A DNA stretch of 64,000 nt from CAVVMA01 sp963830715 (GCA_963830715.1 CAWHNS010000006.1:248001-312000); one strand, 5' to 3'; positions 49,820 through 58,966 are shown, counted from the stretch's first letter. Notes: generated by a model from the letters alone, not told the origin. A program made the numbers and translations.

Positions 49820-50955
49820 TCGCGTAGCGCCGCGGCGCCGATGCCTCGATCGCGGCGAATTCCCCGATACCTAGTGCGCATCCGCGCGCCTCGGCCGACG
49901 CCCGGCCAAGGACGAATACCCGATCGCCTTCGACTATGCCGAAATCTTCCGTGATCAGCGCCGAGACCGAGCCGACATTGGCGAGATCGAGGAACGAGAG
50001 CAGGCCGATCGTCCCGTCAGGAACGCGTCGCAGCGTAACCGGATCGACCGCCGAGGTGCGCAGCCACGGCGGCCCGAGCTTGGGACGGCGGCCACGAGCC
50101 ATCGGCGGCGGGCGCACGGGCTCAACGAGTTCGTCGCGGCGGCAATCGCGATTGCAATTGAACCTCGTCAGGTCGTAGAGCTGCGAGCACATCTCGGTCA
50201 TCCCGTATTCGTTGATTGCGAGCGCCGGGTCGATTCCGAGCCATCGTTCGGCCGCCGCGACGAGATCCTCGGCGCCGAGCGGCGTGGCCTGTCCCTTCGC
50301 CCCGCCGGTGTCCATCATACGAGAGTGCTTCGGCAGCCGAATCGAGGCGCCGGCTTCGTCAAGATGGGCGAACAGCGTGGCGAAGGCCGCAGTCGTTCCC
50401 AGGATGCATACCGGCTCGCCCGCGTGAACCGCATCGACCAGGAAGCAGCGCGCTTCGCTCGCCGCGATGCGTTCGCGGCCCGCCGCGCAAAGCGTGACGC
50501 CATTGCCGAACTCCTCGACGCACGAGCTTATCATCTGCGCCAGCGACGACTCGGGCATCCGATCGGCCGTCGGATGTAGCGCGAGCATCCTCGTTCTGAT
50601 CTGCGTCGGGGAAAAGCATCCGTGCCAGATGGCCCACCGCCGAGGCGCGATAGATGGCCAGCCGCGGGATAAAGTGACGGCCGCGCTCGTCCGGGCCGAT
50701 TGTCGTGCCGCTCGTGACAAAAACCCGCTCCGCCGCACCGCTCGCGAGCTCCGCGAATTTGAACGCGACGGTGCTGACCGCCGGGATGTCATCGGCGGAA
50801 CGAACGGCCTCGGGCGTTATCCCGCGCGCCATGCAATACTCGCGATACGCCGGAATCGAATCGAACTGATGGCGAAACGTGCGCAGGGCCAGGGTCTCGA
50901 ACATCGCCGGGTCGGGCCGTTCAATGAAGGAGAGGACGTTTTTCCAGATTGACAT
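49812..50955 (-). CDS. LuxE-like acyl-protein synthetase (frameshifted)
   Basis: Adenylate-forming enzyme of the LuxE/acyl-protein synthetase family. Segments: SIWKNVLSFIERPDPAMFET, HQFDSIPAYREYCMARGI, the SGTT-type nucleotide loop VFVTSGTTIGPDERG, INEYGMTEMCSQLYDLTRFN (adenylate motif YGMTE), and the C-terminal DGTIGLLSFLDLANVGSVSA. One extra base near 50590 shifts the frame; corrected length 380 residues. ATG 50955 starts MSIWKNV. It begins the long minus-strand operon and overlaps the LuxC-like gene by eight bases. In lux systems it activates a fatty acid to acyl-AMP and transfers it to itself before handing it to LuxC. Confidence 0.86.
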
Positions 50956-51063
50956 CGCGCGGATGCGAGCGAGACCGGTACCGCACGATGATCGCATTGC
51001 CGCAACGAGCGATTCAATCCCGCCCGGCGCTAGGGCACTCGCTTACTTAGGGGCTGAGTGGCT

Positions 51064-51469
51064 TCATTGACTTCTTGCAACGACGAGACAGAGCAATGCC
51101 AGAAGCAGCGCGACAGGTCCGTTCTGGAACCGTTCCAAACTGCTCGACGAGGCGAAGTTAGCCAGTGCACTAAGAGCCATCACAGCGGCGAGCGCCCAAG
51201 TCCCCCAACGCAAGATGCCGAAGCGATCGCGAGACGCCCAAAATCGGGCGCGGCCGAGTACGATGATAGCGCTGGCGACGAGCAGGACGGCTGCCAACGC
51301 GCTCGCGACTTGGAGCGCCATCGGCAGATGATCGTGGCGACCACCCCAGGCGCCGGAAAGCCCCCAGGAGCCGCCGAGCGCCCAGAAAATCTCGAAGCCC
51401 GCAACTACGATGAAAGCGGTTGCGGCCGCGATCGCAGCGAAACGCCCCTTGCCTGGCGATTGTACCCAC
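51064..51469 (-). CDS. DUF3995 small membrane protein (frameshifted)
   Basis: Four-helix membrane protein. After removing one extra G near 51446, GTG 51469 reads MGTIARQGRFAAIAAATAFI and continues to FEIFWALGGSWGLSGAWGG, a signature of DUF3995 proteins (FWALGG-x-WG). Later hydrophobic helices MALQVASALAAVLLVASAII, TWALAAVMALSALANF and GPVALLLALLCLVVARSQ follow; corrected length 134 residues. Function unknown. It lies upstream of the LuxE-like gene on the same strand with a 108-base gap, so may or may not belong to the operon. Confidence 0.65.
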
Positions 51470-51620
51470 CTTGAGCAGTTTCCGATCTATGCGGTCAGCA
51501 GCCTAACGGCGTCCGAGGCGATCCTTCTAGAGGAGGCTGCTTTTTCGCTAAGATTCAGGAGCCGAACAATTGGCGCTGGGCGCTGGACCGAAATTCGCGA
51601 TCGATAGGGAGCACGCAGCA

Positions 51621-52806
51621 ATGGACGATCTTGAGACGTTCCGCAAGCAGACGCGAGCCTGGCTCGAGGGCGAACTGTCCTCCGGAAATGCGCCGCCCGG
51701 CGCAGCCCGACGAAGACATCTGTTGGGGCGGCCGTCACTGGGTGTTCCAATCCGACGCCCAGCGGCTATGGCTCGAACGGATGGCCGAGCGGGGCTGGAC
51801 CGTGCCCGAATGGCCGCGCGAGTACGGCGGCGGCGGGCTCTCGCGCGACGAAGCCAAAATCCTGCGCCAGGAGATGCGCGCGCTGGGATGCCGCTCGCCG
51901 CTGGAGAGCTTCGGCATCTGGATGCTCGGCCCGGCGCTGCTCAGATACGGCAATGAGGCGCAGAAGCGCGAGCATCTGCCGAAAATCGCGCGCGGCGAAA
52001 TCCGATGGTGCCAGGGCTATTCGGAACCGGGCGCCGGCTCCGACCTCGCCTCGCTGCAGACCCGCGCCGAACTTCGCGGCGACAACTTCGTGGTCAACGG
52101 CCAGAAGATCTGGACCTCTTACGCCGACCAGGCCGACTGGATCTTCTGCCTGGTCCGCACCGATCCGAAAGCACCGAAACATGACGGGATCAGTTTCCTG
52201 CTCTTCGACATGGAGAGCGCCGGCGTATCGACCAAGCCGATCACACTGATCTCCGGCAGGTCGCCCTTCTGCCAGACTTTCTTCGACGACGTGCTCGTGC
52301 CGAAAGAGAACCTCGTCGGCGAACTCAACAAGGGATGGGGAATCGCCAAGTATCTGCTCACCCATGAGCGCGACATGATCGGCGGGATGGGCACCGCGAC
52401 GGGCGATAGCCGCTCGCTCGGGCAGATCGCAACCGCGACGGTTGGGACCGAGAGCGGGATGCTGGCCGATCCGGTGCTGCGCAGCCAGATCGCGTTCCTC
52501 GAAATCGACGCCCAGGCCTTCCGGCTCACGATGGAGCGCGTCGGCGACATGGCCAAGGCCGGCCAGGCGCATCCGGCGGTATCCTCGATGCTGAAATATT
52601 ACGGCACGGAGCTGAACAAGCGCCGGATGGAACTGGTGATGGCGGCGGGCGGCTCGGACGCGCTGGAATGGGAAGGTGCAGCCTCGCGCGACGGTCATAC
52701 CGCGCGCGCCTGGCTGCGCTCGAAGGCCAACTCGATCGAAGGCGGGACCAGCGAAGTCCAGCTCAACATCATCGCCAAGCGCATCCTCGGGCTGCCGGGC
52801 GCATAG
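51621..52806 (+). CDS. Acyl-CoA dehydrogenase, large/catalytic-type subunit (frameshifted)
   Basis: Flavoprotein of the acyl-CoA dehydrogenase superfamily, about 394 residues once a one-base insertion near 51700 is removed. FAD and substrate region WCQGYSEPGAGSDLASLQTR, VNGQKIWTSYADQADWIFCL, and near the end the FAD-binding SIEGGTSEVQLNIIAKRILG. ATG 51621 begins MDDLETFRKQTRAWLE. A second acyl-CoA dehydrogenase follows 5 bases later, a layout seen for heteromeric alpha2beta2 enzymes such as mycobacterial ChsE1-ChsE2 acting on steroid or terpenoid CoA thioesters. Its substrate is not known. Confidence 0.86.
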
Positions 52807-52811
52807 TCCAG

Positions 52812-53953
52812 ATGGCGCTAATTCTCACCAGCGAACAAGCGATGCTGCGCGACAACGCGCGCGGCTTTCTGAGCAAGAACGCGCCGGTCGCGCATCTACG
52901 CGAACTGCGCGATCGCCACGACGCAGAGGGATTTTCCCGCGCGCTGTGGGCGAACTTCGTCGAGATGGGATGGGCCGGTATCCTGATTCCGCTGGATTAC
53001 GGCGGGCTGGGCGTCGGTCATGTGGAAGCCGGAATCGTGATGGAAGAGCTGGGACGCACGCTCACTCCCTCGCCGTTCCTGTCCACGGCGCTGCTCGCTG
53101 CGACTGCGCTCGCGCGCGCCGGCAATGAGGCGCAGAAGCGCCGGTATCTCCCGCAAATCGCGGCGGGCGATCTGATCGCGACATTGGCGGTGGATGAATC
53201 GGCCAAGCACAAGCCCGAAAAAATCGCGCTGGCCGCCAGCCGATCCGCGCAGGGCAGCTTTAATCTGAACGGCGTCAAGACCTTCGTGATCGACGGTCAT
53301 GTGGCTGATCTCCTGATCGTGGCAGCGCGAACCAGCGCGGCGCCGGGCGATACCCGCGGCTTGACGCTGTTTTTGGTGGACGCAAAGGCCAAGGGGTCCG
53401 CGCCGAGCGCACCCCGATGGTCGATAGTCACAACGCCGCGCGGGTTACCTTCGAGAACGTGAGCGTCGCAGCGGACGCGGTGCTCGGCGCGGTCGATTCG
53501 GGATGGAGCACGCTCGAGGGCGCACTGAACGTCGGGCGCGCCGCGCTCGCGGCGGAACTGGTCGGCGCCGGAGACGAGGCCTTCAGCCGGACCATCGGCT
53601 ATCTGAAGGAGCGCAAGCAGTTCGGAAAAGCGATCGGCGAGTTCCAGGCGCTACAGCATCGCGCCGCGAATCTCTACTGCGAGCTGGAACTCACCCGCTC
53701 GGCAGTCCTGAAGGCCCTGCAGACTCTGGATGAGTCGTTCGATAAGGCAGGCGCGATCGTATCGGTAGCCAAAGCGAAGGCGGGCGTTACCGCGACGATC
53801 GCGGTGCAGGAAGCCGTCCAGATGCACGGCGGCATCGGGATGACCGACGAGTTCGACTTAGGCTTCTTCATGAAGCGCGCCCGCGTGTGCCAGGAACTAT
53901 TCGGCGACGCAAACTACCACGCCGATCGCCTCGCCCGAATGAACCACTATTAG
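52812..53953 (+). CDS. Acyl-CoA dehydrogenase, partner subunit (frameshifted)
   Basis: Second acyl-CoA dehydrogenase, about 380 residues after restoring one base near 53395 (AKAKG...VDSHNAARVTFENV). Features: LTSEQAMLRDNARGFLSKNA, MGWAGILIPLDYGGLGVGHV, GRTLTPSPFLSTALLAATAL, RKQFGKAIGEFQALQHRAA and EAVQMHGGIGMTDEFDLGFF. Compared with the first gene it lacks the C-terminal E-G-T-S-E-like FAD motif (the end is GDANYHADRLARMNHY), as in the non-canonical half of heteromeric enzymes. It is translationally linked to the preceding gene. Confidence 0.86.
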
Positions 53954-54021
53954 GGAATCTCTGCGCAGGCTTCGAACTCAGACGAATCGCTCCGCGTAGA
54001 CTCGGATTCGGCTGGTAGGAC

Positions 54022-54345
54022 TCACTTCAGCCTCTTCCGCCGCTCTTTCCAATTGACTTCCGACGACTCGACGACTTCCACGTCGGCTAGCGCGATCTGA
54101 TCGCTGAACAGGATCAGGTTGTTGCATGACCAGCGAGCGTTCGGGGCGATGATACTGTCGAAACCGAGAAAGTAAGCCGCGTCGCCGATTGCCTGAGTCG
54201 GCTCGTAGAGGATCTCGCGGCATCGGGTAGGATCGACGCCAAGCGGGACCATCGTATTGACGATGTTTTGCGACATCGGAGCCCTTGAGTACCCGCGCTG
54301 CTCAAGGTCGTGCGGAATTCGGGCTACCGCGCTCTCCATGTCCAT
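54022..54345 (-). CDS. RES-domain protein, probably N-terminally truncated
   Basis: The C-terminal part of a RES domain is visible: CREILYEPTQAIGDAAYFLG and FDSIIAPNARWSCNNLILFS, where the family has the D/G-I-[IL]-x-P-S-A-R-...-N-L-[VI]-L-F signature. RES toxins ADP-ribosylate or deplete NAD+. The usual N-terminal Arg/Tyr of the catalytic site is not seen and no antitoxin (Xre/MbcA-type) is adjacent, so this is likely a remnant. ATG 54345 is the only start before the region upstream. Confidence 0.5.
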   Translation of the reverse strand: MDMESAVARIPHDLEQRGYSRAPMSQNIVNTMVPLGVDPTRCREILYEPTQAIGDAAYFLGFDSIIAPNARWSCNNLILFSDQIALADVEVVESSEVNWKERRKRLK

Positions 54346-54464
54346 TCGCGGATCGGTGGAGGAATTGAGGTTCAGCCTGGGCGCTCCTCAAAAGGACAAA
54401 CTGAGCAACTCCAGCCTTCGGCTGATCCGCGCGGCTACGAATGACCGCGATTCCTGCGCCGAAT

Positions 54465-54869
54465 TCATCCGGGGAATTCTTTGAACTGCGGCAGCTTGTC
54501 CGTAATTTCGTGCCAGGGCGCCTTCGATCCTACGAAGAGGTGGGCCGACGGCTTGATTCCCGGATCGTCGTCGAGCGTGCCCATCGCGAGGTAGAAGGTG
54601 TCGGCGTTGGGATCCGCGGCGCCGCCACCGAGAGTTGAGCCGCACTTCTTGCAGAACATCCGCAGGCTACCGGGCGAGGACTCGTACCGCGTGATCAGGT
54701 CCGTGCCCTGGGTGTAGCGCAGGTCTTTTGTCGCTACCGGAAGCGCGCTGAAAAATGCCGTGCCGGTCTGCTTGCGGCACATCGAGCAATGGCAGTTCGC
54801 CGCCGATTCGACCTTGCCGCTGATTTCGTAACGCACTCCACCGCAGAGACATCCGCCTTTGAGCGCCAT
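54465..54869 (-). CDS. GFA family (Mss4-like) protein
   Basis: 134-residue zinc-binding beta-tent-fold protein of the glutathione-dependent formaldehyde-activating family. Zinc ligands are in LKGGCLCGGVRYEISGKVES, ANCHCSMCRKQTGTAF and MFCKKCGSTLGGGA, i.e. the C-x-C/C-x2-C sets of the family. ATG 54869 is preceded by GGAGG. The family name does not establish formaldehyde activity; cytoplasmic function is unknown. Single-gene unit. Confidence 0.88.
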   Translation of the reverse strand: MALKGGCLCGGVRYEISGKVESAANCHCSMCRKQTGTAFFSALPVATKDLRYTQGTDLITRYESSPGSLRMFCKKCGSTLGGGAADPNADTFYLAMGTLDDDPGIKPSAHLFVGSKAPWHEITDKLPQFKEFPG

Positions 54870-54976
54870 GATCGGAACCTCCGTAGTCGTGATTTCTCCC
54901 ACATACTACGCGCGGATCGCGATGGCAACGGCGTGAACGCGCGCGTCGGCCGGGAAGCGCCGAATCGGATAGTGGT

Positions 54977-55594
54977 TCATCTACTGCACTTCTTTCGGAA
55001 CGTCCAGAAGCGCACGCCGCTCCGTCCCGCCGCTTCCCCGTCCACGACTGCTTCGAAGCCGTGCTTGCGGTAGAACGCGACGTTGCGCGCGCTCTCGGTT
55101 TCCAGAAAGCAGGGAAGTCCGCTGGCTTGAATCCGATCGAGCATCGGCTTCATGAGCTCGCCGCCCAGTCCGCGTCCTTGGTACGGCGGATCTACCGCAA
55201 GCAGGAAGAGGTACCAGTACGGACCGTTCGCGAAGCGCTCGCGCGCCTCGGACTCCGGTCCCACCACTTCGCGATATCGGGCCATGGCGTCGGCGCCCAC
55301 GATCTTCGAAAGCTCGTGCAGCCCGGCCGCCTCAATTTTTTCGCGGGTCCATTGCACGTCCGGCGGCAGCCACACCGATACGCCCCGCATTTCTGCCGCC
55401 GTAGTCAAAACTTCGCCGTTGAGAAAGCCGAATCTCACCATCCGGGCATAAAACTCGGGCAACGTCCGCGTGCGATCGGCCGCGTCGGGAATCGCGTATA
55501 CCATCATCGGATCATCGTGAAACGCCCGCGCGAGCATCGCACCCGCCGGCTCGATTTGCGAATCCCTGAGCTTTACGGTTATGACAGAACGCAT
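54977..55594 (-). CDS. GNAT family N-acetyltransferase
   Basis: 205-residue GNAT protein. Catalytic region YLFLLAVDPPYQGRGLGGEL with the acetyl-CoA-binding Q-G-R-G-L-G, and LPCFLETESARNVAFYRKHG as the closing helix-strand. N-terminal ARAFHDDPMMVYAIPDAADR and SVWLPPDVQWTREKIE are typical of a common acetyltransferase subfamily with unknown substrate. ATG 55594 is chosen because the sequence upstream in frame lacks family character. It is divergent from a small membrane protein gene. Confidence 0.85.
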   Translation of the reverse strand: MRSVITVKLRDSQIEPAGAMLARAFHDDPMMVYAIPDAADRTRTLPEFYARMVRFGFLNGEVLTTAAEMRGVSVWLPPDVQWTREKIEAAGLHELSKIVGADAMARYREVVGPESEARERFANGPYWYLFLLAVDPPYQGRGLGGELMKPMLDRIQASGLPCFLETESARNVAFYRKHGFEAVVDGEAAGRSGVRFWTFRKKCSR

Positions 55595-55648
55595 GGAATC
55601 AGAGGGGCCGGGACAACTTGGAATGAGGTCGAACCTCGAGTCGGCGCG

Positions 55649-55870
55649 ATGACGTTGCTTGTGTTGATCGCATTTGCGGTCGTGGCGCCGGGGTTGTTCG
55701 CCCTGGCTTTTGCGGCCTATCAGAGCCGCGCTTCCGTCGCCGAATTTTGGACGACTTTCCGCCAGATGTTCGTCTTCTATGTAATTCTTGGCGCTCCGAT
55801 CATCCTGGGATTCTATGGCGCGTATCTGGTCCTCGCCGCCCTGTTTGGCGGCGCTCATGCGCATCGTTGA
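55649..55870 (+). CDS. Small two-helix membrane protein
   Basis: 73 residues: hydrophobic helix LIAFAVVAPGLFALAFAAY, a short polar loop (QSRASVAEFWTTFRQ), and a second helix FYVILGAPIILGFYGAYLVL ending in His-rich HAHR. No family recognised. It lies 54 bases from the divergent GNAT gene. Coding status is supported by sharp alternation of hydrophobic and polar stretches but not by homology. Confidence 0.5.
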   Translation: MTLLVLIAFAVVAPGLFALAFAAYQSRASVAEFWTTFRQMFVFYVILGAPIILGFYGAYLVLAALFGGAHAHR

Positions 55871-55936
55871 CGCAGGCGTCGGTCCCTTACGCGCGCTATT
55901 GAGATCGTCTCGGCATGAAGCGCGACGACGCGCGTC

Positions 55937-56244
55937 GAATCACGACCACTTCTTGCCGAGCTGGTCCAGGCCAGCCTTGGCCAGTTCTTCCGGGCTCATC
56001 ACGGCATGCAGCTCGCAAGTCGCGTTGAACAAGAGAAACCAGGCTCTGCGAAATGCGGAATCTTCGAGGGATCGGCCACGTCGACGAGCAGGATCGCGCC
56101 ACGGCAGCCGCCGTATTCGGTAAAGTAGGCGGCCTCAGGCTTCTGGTCGTCGAGGATACGCTGGATCTTCTTGCCCGCGCTGCCGTCCCTGACCGAAGTG
56201 TTGAATGGTTCGATTGGAAACGTGACATGGAGAATCATTCGCAC
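55937..56244 (-). CDS. DUF3303-family protein (frameshifted)
   Basis: About 102 residues. The N-terminal half ILHVTFPIEPFNTSVRDGSA, IQRILDDQKPEAAYFTEYGG and AILLVDVADPSKIPHFAEP matches a small DUF3303-type family. One base is missing near 56035; after restoring it the protein continues WFLLFNATCELHAVMSPEEL and ends LDQLGKKWS. GTG 56244 follows GGAGG by 7 bases. It has a ferredoxin-like alpha-beta pattern; function unknown. It lies 48 bases after the zinc-ribbon/BON gene on the same strand. Confidence 0.65.
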
Positions 56245-56292
56245 AGGTTATCCTCCCCAACGGTGATCGAATTAGAATCTTCGTTTTCCGCC

Positions 56293-57742
56293 TCAAAAGA
56301 TACTTCCCGGAACGACCCGAATCAGGTTCGTCCTGATTGTCACCGGTGCCGCATTCTGGGTGATGGTTACGGCGCGCTGCTTCTCCGAGTTGGTGGTTAC
56401 CTGCCCGTCGAGATACGCGCTGTTCCCGATCACCTTGGCCGTGACCTGGGCGAGGCCGGCGTTCTGGAGTTCCCGATTTATCTTCGCCTCGTTTTCGGCC
56501 CATTCCTCCTTGTCGGTGGTGAGCGTGTCGACCACGTTGGTCACGCCATTGACCTTGCGGACCGCACGCTCGGCCGCCAGCTTAGCCTTATCGTCGAAGA
56601 CCTTGCCGAACAGTGTGACCGTCCCGCGATCGTCGGTATAGAACAAGACTCTCGAGAACCCGCGTTTGCTGCGCAGGCGATCCTGCACGAGTGTCCGAAG
56701 CGAGGGCTTGGGAGTGGCCAGCGTCAGCCTGGCTTTCCTCCGTTTCGGCGGAGCGGGCGGAGGCAAGGCCGCGATTGCCGCAGTAGGCGCGGCTACCGGA
56801 GTTGAACGCGAGTTCCGGCGGCGTAGGAGCAGGAGCCACCGCGCGAGCAGCCACTTCGGGGGTCGGCGCGATCGCTGCGGCGTACTCGGGAGGTTCCGTC
56901 GGACCCAGATGGGCGAGCTTATCGGCCAGCATCGACTCGATATTGTCACGCTCGCTGGTATTGCGGGCAAAGACTACGGGATAGTCGATCTCAACTTCGC
57001 TGCCGCCGAATGGGTTGAATCGCCATCCCGTCATGGCGCTGACCGCTTCGGCGTCGAGACTGGGGTTCGGTGCGGTCGACGTGAGCACCTTGCCCGCCGC
57101 GACCTGGCCGTCGGGCATCACCTGCAGCCTGACGACGATCCCGTCATGCAGCCCGCTGTCGGAGCCGAGTGAGCGCTTGTAGAGGTCGAGCAGCGCGGCC
57201 TGATTGTCGACAAAGGCCTTGCGCGCCGCGGACTGGTCACGCTCAGGCGCCGCGGCCGATTCCCCGGTGACTCGCAAACCCACTTTGTCCGCCAGCTCGA
57301 CGATCGGGCCGGTCTCGACCGGCGACGCGGCGGCACTGGGCGTGGCCTCCGTGGATGCGGTTTCGGGTGTGCGACTGCTCAGACGCATCGCGAACCAGGC
57401 GCCCGCGGCCAATGCCGCCGACGCGGCTACCACGAATCCGATCGTGCCGAAGACGCGCCGCCCGCCGCGTTTCGGTTCGGACGGGGGTTCATCGTCGAAG
57501 GTCGTTTTCATGGTGGCCGGTTTTTGCGAGGATGCGCCGCCCGGCGGACCGCTCGGCCGTGCTCCCGCGCCGCCGACATCGAGCCGGGTGCCACAGAAGT
57601 TGCACATCACCTCGCCCGGCTCCGCCTTACCTCCGCAGACCGGGCATTCGGTCGCGGCCGCCGCGACCAGCGCGCTGCCGTCGGCATCGCAGAACTGCTC
57701 GCTATCCGGGAATGTCTTGCTGCACTGAGGACAGGATTTCAT
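56293..57742 (-). CDS. Zinc-ribbon / TonB-like / BON-domain fusion protein (frameshifted)
   Basis: About 482 residues. Domains in order: two zinc ribbons (KSCPQCSKTFPDSEQFCDA and ECPVCGGKAEPGEVMCNFCG), a linker, one membrane helix (VFGTIGFVVAASAALAAGAWF), a TonB/AgmX-like region with VVRLQVMPDGQVAAGKVLTS and DAEAVSAMTGWRFNPFGG, a Pro/Ala-rich linker, and two BON domains (GTVTLFGKVFDDKAKLAAE and TAKVIGNSAYLDGQVTTNSE). One extra base near 56800 joins the halves. BON domains bind membranes; the TonB-like part suggests a periplasmic role. The arrangement is unusual; function unknown. A -10 element (57787-57792) lies 45 bases upstream. Confidence 0.72.
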
Positions 57743-57786
57743 GGCTGGAAGATGCCCTGGCTTCGGCCGTTTCGACCTATAGAAAG

Positions 57787-57792
57787 ATTATA
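57787..57792 (-). promoter_or_regulatory. Promoter -10 element TATAAT upstream of zinc-ribbon/BON gene
   Basis: A consensus TATAAT on the minus strand in a locally AT-rich gap. No convincing -35 at 16-18 bases. Transcription would begin near 57780. Confidence 0.35.
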
Positions 57793-57850
57793 TGGATGCC
57801 ACGCGCCAACAACATCACCCGCTTTTTCCGTCCACGTCCGGCGATGTTTT

Positions 57851-58705
57851 CTACAATCGGGGGAAAAGGTGCTCGTGATAGTGTTCCATCGCAGCGAGCG
57901 CATCACGGGTGCCGGGCCCGCCCGCCAGTATGATTCGCGCGACGCCCATCGAAGCGAATTCCTGCGCCTGCTCGATCGTGAGCTGACCGCCGAGCCGTGG
58001 GTTGATGGTTATCTCGAGCGGGGCGGACCGGTTCTGCGCGCGTTCGTGATCGCGAAGGCGCGAAATCACCGCACGGATCTCTTTCATATCGTCGGCGATA
58101 CCGTACCATCCGTCGCCCAATTGTGCAGCGCGTTTCAACGAGGGTTCCGTATGGCCGCCGAAGACTATCGGGGGATGCGGCTTCTGCACGGGCTTGGGCT
58201 CGAACTTGAAGCCTCCGATTCCGATGGTGCGGCCGCGGTAGGCCGGTTCGCTCTTGCTCCACAGTTCTTTCATCAGCGCTATGTACTCGCGGGTGCGGAG
58301 CGCCCGGTCCTTGAAGTTCATGCCCACCGCGTCGAACTCTTCCTCGAGCCATCCGATTCCAACTCCGAAGACGAATCGGCCGCCGGACAGGACGTCGAGG
58401 CTCGCGACCGCTTTCGCGGTTGCGAACGGGTTTCTGAGCGGCACGACGAATATGCCCGTCGCAAGCCGGATCTTGCTCGTGATCCCGGCGACGTAAGCGA
58501 GCGCAAGCATCGGGTCGTGCAACGGAGTCTCGGGCGGTGCCGGAAGCCGCCCGCTCGCGGAGTACGGATATCGCGACTTGGAGGTCACGGGCAGCAGGAT
58601 ATGCTCCGGAATCCATAGCGACTCGAAGCCGAGTTCCTCGGCCCTGCGCGCAATCGCGGCGAGACTCGACCCCTGGGTCTGAAAGAGGAAGGTCCCAAAC
58701 TTCAT
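57851..58705 (-). CDS. LLM-class (luciferase-like) flavin/F420-dependent oxidoreductase
   Basis: 284 residues of the bacterial luciferase-like TIM barrel. MKFGTFLFQTQGSSLAAIAR, ELGFESLWIPEHILLP, IRLATGIFVVPLRNPFATAK, LDVLSGGRFVFGVGIGW and KPHPPIVFGGHTEPSLKRAA are typical of the Rv-type F420-dependent subgroup. It probably oxidises or reduces an organic substrate with F420 or FMN; it is not a bioluminescence luciferase by sequence style. ATG 58705 begins the conserved MKFGTFLF. It follows dodecin by 22 bases and selA further upstream on the same strand. Confidence 0.87.
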   Translation of the reverse strand: MKFGTFLFQTQGSSLAAIARRAEELGFESLWIPEHILLPVTSKSRYPYSASGRLPAPPETPLHDPMLALAYVAGITSKIRLATGIFVVPLRNPFATAKAVASLDVLSGGRFVFGVGIGWLEEEFDAVGMNFKDRALRTREYIALMKELWSKSEPAYRGRTIGIGGFKFEPKPVQKPHPPIVFGGHTEPSLKRAAQLGDGWYGIADDMKEIRAVISRLRDHERAQNRSAPLEITINPRLGGQLTIEQAQEFASMGVARIILAGGPGTRDALAAMEHYHEHLFPRL

Positions 58706-58727
58706 TTGATTGATGCTCCGGTCGTGG

Positions 58728-58946
58728 CTAAACCGGTTCGCCTTCCAGCTTGAACCCGATCTTGATCGCAACCTGGAAAGTGGGGTCACCCTTCTTGTCG
58801 ATCGAACCGCGGATATTGGTGACCTCGAACCAATCGAGGTTGCGCAGCGTCTTGCCGGCCTTCTTCAACCCATTACGGACAGCCTGATGTATGCTGTCGT
58901 CGGAAATTCCAACTATCTCTATTACCTTGTACGTCTTGTCGGTCAT
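58728..58946 (-). CDS. Dodecin (flavin-binding)
   Basis: 72 residues with the complete dodecin pattern: YKVIEIVGISDDSIHQAVRN, KTLRNLDWFEVTNIRGSIDK (the Trp contacts flavin), and FQVAIKIGFKLEG. Dodecins are dodecameric shells that sequester FMN/riboflavin and protect against photoreduction. ATG 58946 is preceded by GGAGGTA. The gene lies between selA and the luciferase-like oxidoreductase with gaps of about 20 bases, a plausible flavin-related pairing with the latter. Confidence 0.92.
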   Translation of the reverse strand: MTDKTYKVIEIVGISDDSIHQAVRNGLKKAGKTLRNLDWFEVTNIRGSIDKKGDPTFQVAIKIGFKLEGEPV

Positions 58947-58966
58947 GACAGTTACCTCCGTGAAAG

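Noticed and set aside
47355..58705. A bioluminescence (lux) locus, from LuxC/LuxE-like genes and a luciferase-like oxidoreductase in the same window
   Set aside because: The luciferase-like enzyme is 7 kb away in another operon, is of the F420-type single-subunit class, and no LuxA/LuxB pair or LuxD is present.
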